From Oscillospiraceae bacterium (GTDB lineage: Bacteria > Bacillota > Clostridia > Oscillospirales > Acutalibacteraceae): a stretch of 5,039 nt of DNA. Below are positions 3,901 through 5,039 of the stretch, piece after piece (the first letter of the stretch is position 1; each line of letters begins with the position of its first letter). The translations under genes were made by a program, and so were the position numbers. The notes beneath the pieces were generated by a model. The model searched no databases. It was given only the letters and a program-made list of their open reading frames with translations, and was not told where the DNA came from. The stretch spans positions 1 through 5,039 of the forward strand of contig CACYHJ010000220.1 in the NCBI GenBank assembly GCA_902774165.1, given 5' to 3'.

Positions 3901-5039
3901 CGAAGGGACTGGAACAGATCGGCGAAGAGGCTTTTATGAACGATACTGTTCTTGCAAAGGTCACGATCTTCTCCACAGTGAACGAAATTGATTCCACCGC
4001 GTTCTCTTATCCGAAAAAGACGAAGATTTACGGCGTTGCGGGCAGTTATGCGCAGGAATTTGCGCAGAACGGCGGGTTTGCGTTCGTTGACATTACAAAA
4101 CCCGCGACCGGAATTGCCCTTGCCGACGGGGCGGAGGAAATTACGCTCGAATGCGGGCAGACGTATCGCGCGGTTTTCGAAATGCTGCCGGAGGATGCCT
4201 CCGATACGATCACCCTGACCGCGAGCGACGAATACGCAGTCAGCATCTCCGGGATGGATATCACCGCCGACGGCGGGGAAGAGAACAGCTGCGTCATTAC
4301 CGCGACCGCCGACAGCGGCATTGATTATTCATTCCGCGTCAACATAATTAAAGTGGACGGCGTGGAGGTTACGGCGATGCCGAAGAAAACGACGTATCTG
4401 ATCGGAGAGAAATTCGTTCCCGACGGAATGGTCGTAACAGTCCGTTACAGTGACGGCTCCGAAAAAAAGGTCACGGATTATACCGTTGAGGGCTTTGACA
4501 GCACGAAAGAGGGGGCTTGCGTCGTTACGGTCCGCTGGATCGCCGCCGACGGATCACACTACACAGCGGAGCTTTCTCTGACCGTTTCGGATCCGTCAGT
4601 AAAAGTCAGCGGCATCCGGATTGAATCTCTTCCGGATAAACTGAACTATGAAAAGAGAGAAAGCCTCGATCTGACCGGGCTTGTTGTGATTGCAACGTAT
4701 ACCGACGGCACAGAGCAGACGGTTTCCGATTATAATATTTCAGGTTATAACGCGCTGAAAGAAAGCGTTCAGACCGTCACCGTAACCTATAAAGGATTTA
4801 CGGCGACCTTTGCCGTAACGGTGGGCGACGCAGCACCGATCGAACCTGGCACAACGGAGGTCCCGCCCACAACGGAGGTCCCGCCGACGACGGAAGCTCC
4901 TACGACAGAAGCGCCGACAACCGAAGTCCCCACGACGGAGGTCCCGCCCACGACAGAAGTCCCGACGACGGAAACCCCGACGACGGAGGTCCCGCCCACG
5001 ACAGAAGTCCCGACGACGGAAGTCCCGACAACCGAAGCC
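837..5039 (+). CDS. Secreted BspA-like leucine-rich-repeat surface protein with SLH-like and Ig-like domains (3' end outside window)
   Basis: One uninterrupted frame of 1401 codons runs to the last base with no stop, so the C-terminus is missing. Residues 1-31 form a signal peptide (MKITRKVLAVLMAAM..., predicted cleavage after VFA). Next come SLH-like modules (about 88-228), a beta-rich segment (235-335), a charged linker (335-382), an unnamed beta-rich domain (383-642), sixteen LRR_5/BspA repeats plus cap (673-1086), three Ig-like domains (1088-1330) and a Thr-Thr-Glu-Val-Pro linker (1339-1401+). BspA-type proteins act outside the cell in adhesion or ligand binding; no catalytic motif is visible, so the target is unknown. 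ATG 837 is chosen because GGAGG lies 8 nt upstream, a good promoter sits at 777-805, and the signal peptide begins exactly there. The frame is open back to 594, with another ATG at 669 (AGAGGA upstream) that would bury the signal peptide behind 56 residues; I consider it less likely. The family call is firm; the function is not. Confidence 0.93.
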   Translation, partial: MKITRKVLAVLMAAMILFTVIPVSELPIVFAENAKTHTQAVKSPGGASTAGPTGNPERAVRGNKIRTGSSDGEQGKTYQNTELVYGSGGTITRAEWLHDLSVIFKMSVTDDTMPDNYFSDLSEEDSWYIDVMLAVEFGVIDIPAGGEVRAADPATREFAVKTLNFCLGFQLEEETFGFSDAASLTNPADAQIAVDRGWVKLIGGAFKPEQPITETELRAMMADAKSVLAKTVTTPGKTTVTFADFVHQIPYGTNVDMNEDSQVVIKGYSGTIKKGEVFSVFFGDLPAVYIAESVSVKNGIITVTVKEYDGEESPVSALEMNGEALVDPERFEPAEGFDAQIVTEMVEEEDAGSSSQKSAQKTGGNTVRKARRAGNQTRATTPVKTIKGSLSKSLGKGVTLSGSTKLYDMKLDYSASLLNKYAKAELTGRADISASIKVSTKGIPAFPSTINLGKAGIPGIAEVSLDLNLEVSAKLTYEFTGRFDVGAEYSGGSFRLLRSFVKETWTTTVELDGELELKASASVNVIDILKASIYARVGLHMNYTVKNFSAGTPAKCETFAMWMFADIGVSASVNFLGLKKSFSDGYVFFDKNNSPVRVYVHREDGQIVDKCSRGSGDASYTSYTSSPYTRYGWIVGGNSGTYHGKPFTRFEYELNEDGDAVITNYNGNVSAVIIPETIDGYTVAEIGSGAFEGKYLRSVTIPDTVTKIEGGAFADCTALSTVTLPKSLTFLGSGVFENTSLTAVEIPKSLDVSEYGGEGREYRFGNTEYLIYEGPFALCDKLKTVTFETGTTQIAQGLFTGCTGLEKIVIPDTVTAIESGAFEGCLRLTDVTIGSAVTCIDYSAFNRCVSLTKIVIPDSVTEIQNAAFSGCKQLKNITLSSRITEIHREMFEQCTSLQTIEIPAAVEWIEENAFQGCVSLESFSFTDGSSLLTGIEQGAFMNCSSLKQAILPGTVVSIGDAAFSGCTSLTKAVLPQLLKTLGNQTFMGCTALTDVTIPDYTLTGIARETFKDCSALAEIRLPKGLEQIGEEAFMNDTVLAKVTIFSTVNEIDSTAFSYPKKTKIYGVAGSYAQEFAQNGGFAFVDITKPATGIALADGAEEITLECGQTYRAVFEMLPEDASDTITLTASDEYAVSISGMDITADGGEENSCVITATADSGIDYSFRVNIIKVDGVEVTAMPKKTTYLIGEKFVPDGMVVTVRYSDGSEKKVTDYTVEGFDSTKEGACVVTVRWIAADGSHYTAELSLTVSDPSVKVSGIRIESLPDKLNYEKRESLDLTGLVVIATYTDGTEQTVSDYNISGYNALKESVQTVTVTYKGFTATFAVTVGDAAPIEPGTTEVPPTTEVPPTTEAPTTEAPTTEVPTTEVPPTTEVPTTETPTTEVPPTTEVPTTEVPTTEA
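1098..1520 (+). other. SLH-like cell-wall-anchoring modules (residues about 88-228)
   Basis: The region contains the C-terminal half of one SLH module, one complete module and a second, degenerate one. The first half carries ITRAEW (91-96), matching the TRAE motif that contacts pyruvylated secondary cell-wall polymer in the SLH family. The complete module starts at FSDL (118-121), continues through SWYIDVMLAVEFGVI and ends with PATREF (153-158). The next starts at FSD (178-180), contains AFKPEQPITETEL and has Thr-Glu-Thr-Glu where the family has Thr-Arg-Ala-Glu, so it lacks the key arginine. SLH domains normally come in threes and hold proteins non-covalently on the cell surface. The pattern match is clear by eye, but the modules are divergent and a profile search might score them weakly. 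Confidence 0.72.
1983..2762 (+). other. Unnamed beta-rich extracellular domain (residues about 383-642)
   Basis: Between the charged linker and the LRR array lies a segment with strong alternation of hydrophobic and polar residues, for example AEVSLDLNLEVSAKLTYEF and TTVELDGELELKASASVNV. This suggests a large beta-sheet or beta-sandwich fold. It ends in a distinctive block: PAKC (Cys556), MWMFADIGVSASVNFLG, DKNNSPVRVYVHREDGQIVDKCSRG (second Cys at 611). The two cysteines 55 residues apart could form a disulfide outside the cell. I have the impression of similar 'PAKC ... NSP ... VDKC.R' segments in other large clostridial secreted proteins, but I cannot name a family and could not search. The boundaries are approximate. 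Confidence 0.55.
2853..4094 (+). repeat. LRR_5 / BspA-type leucine-rich repeat array, 16 repeats plus cap (residues 673-1086)
   Basis: Sixteen units of about 23 residues follow the BspA consensus of a strand (VTIPDTV), an Ile-x-x-x-AF core and a G-C-x-x-L turn. Clean examples are IVIPDSVTEIQNAAFSGC and AILPGTVVSIGDAAFSGC. The fourth unit has about 20 extra residues (751-772) before GPFALC. The array closes with IYGVAGSYAQEFAQNGGF and FVDI, the usual C-terminal cap of this family. Such arrays form a curved solenoid used for protein or glycan binding. Repeats 2 and 6 also look alike at the DNA level (about 32 of 40 bases near 2937 and 3263), consistent with growth by internal duplication. Confidence 0.93.
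4098..4349 (+). other. Ig-like domain 1, Big_2-like (residues about 1088-1171)
   Basis: It starts directly after the LRR cap with KPATGIALADGAEEITLECG, followed by TYRAVFEMLPEDASDTITLTASD and a final strand, YSFRVNII. The 'G-x-T-Y-x-A-x-x-x-x-P-E-D-A-S-D' stretch resembles bacterial group 2 Ig-like domains (Big_2), which often follow BspA repeats as spacers. The usual W-x-S-S-N motif is not preserved (TLTASDEYAVSIS instead), so the assignment to Big_2 rather than another Ig group is moderate. Confidence 0.6.
4353..4589 (+). other. Ig-like domain 2, Big_3-like (residues about 1173-1251)
   Basis: The order Y-L-I-G-E-K-F, G-M-V-V-T-V-R-Y-S-D-G-S, V-T-D-Y-T-V-E-G-F-D and a terminal A-E-L-S-L-T-V follows the bacterial group 3 Ig-like consensus (YxxGE...GLxVxAxYxDGT...VxDYxVSGxD...GxxxVTVxYxG). 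These beta-sandwich modules act as rigid extensions on surface proteins. Near its end it carries a short insertion relative to domain 3 (WIAADGSHYTAEL). Confidence 0.75.
4602..4826 (+). other. Ig-like domain 3, Big_3-like (residues about 1256-1330)
   Basis: This is a second copy of the group 3 pattern: GIRIESLPDKLNYEKRESLD, LTGLVVIATYTDGTEQ, VSDYNISGYNALKESVQ, TVTVTYKGFTATFAVTVG. It matches the family more closely than domain 2. The usual glycine of the first 'Y-x-x-G-E' turn is replaced (YEKRE). It is followed within nine residues by the TTEVP linker. Confidence 0.8.
4851..5039 (+). repeat. In-frame tandem repeat coding for a Pro/Thr/Glu linker
   Basis: The last 189 bases encode twelve units of TTE[V/A/T]P or TTE[V]PP (residues 1339-1401), that is 15- and 18-bp units made mainly of acg/aca, gaa/gag, gtc and ccg codons. 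The repeat continues past the window edge. Linkers of this kind join globular modules of extracellular Clostridia proteins and are candidate O-glycosylation sites; they often precede a dockerin, catalytic domain, membrane anchor or sorting signal, none of which is visible. All length variation seen is a multiple of three, so the frame is kept. Confidence 0.92.
4932..5027 (+). repeat. 48-bp direct duplication within the linker repeat
   Basis: Bases 4932-4979 and 4980-5027 are adjacent copies that differ at only two positions (acc ccg against gtc ccg at the end of the unit). This identity is higher than between other units of the array, where synonymous codons vary, so it points to a recent slippage or recombination event. 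Each copy adds 16 residues. Confidence 0.85.

Noticed and set aside
4787..4999. Minus-strand frame encoding a striking TSVVG-type repeat
   Set aside because: It is the reverse reading of the TTEVP linker codons. The repetition comes from the sense-strand protein, which is the better supported frame.
4851..5039. CRISPR-like array
   Set aside because: Units are only 15-18 bp, directly adjacent without unique spacers, and always in frame with the protein.

Overview
The window holds one large gene on the plus strand, preceded by about 830 bases with no convincing protein gene. The gene opens at 837 and is still open at the last base (1401 codons visible, no stop). It encodes a secreted, modular surface protein of the BspA-like leucine-rich-repeat type. 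The Gram-positive signal peptide, degenerate S-layer-homology (SLH) modules, LRR_5 array, bacterial Ig-like domains and Pro/Thr/Glu linker, with a strong GGAGG ribosome binding site and moderately GC-rich third codon positions, suggest an anaerobic Clostridia member, perhaps a gut or rumen Oscillospiraceae/Ruminococcaceae relative. This assignment is inference; no marker gene is present.

Layout. Bases 1-300 are rich in short hairpins: a GC-rich one near 57-77, a long one at 172-215, an intrinsic-terminator-like one at 231-258 and a small one at 271-285. They look like dispersed intergenic repeat material. Two short frames run off the left edge, one on each strand, and neither is a convincing gene. 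Bases 300-540 contain a well-formed minus-strand promoter (TTGAAA, 18 bp, TATTAT with an extended -10), a dyad just downstream of its predicted start, and no convincing ORF before the terminator. This outlines a possible minus-strand RNA of about 270 nt. Bases 540-836 are AT-rich and end in a good plus-strand promoter (777-805) and ribosome binding site (824-828) for the large gene. A 16-bp perfect inverted repeat (448-463 and 673-688) brackets the middle of this region.

The large protein reads, in order: signal peptide (1-31), low-complexity stretch, SLH-like modules (about 88-228), a small beta-rich segment (about 235-335), a charged linker, a beta-rich domain I cannot name (about 383-642), 16 LRR_5 repeats with a C-terminal cap (673-1086), three Ig-like domains (about 1088-1330), and a TTEVP-type tandem linker (1339 onward). 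The SLH modules would hold the protein on the cell-wall polymer and the LRR/Ig stalk would present a binding surface outside the cell. The partner is unknown. What follows the linker (dockerin, sortase signal, membrane helix or another domain) lies outside the window.
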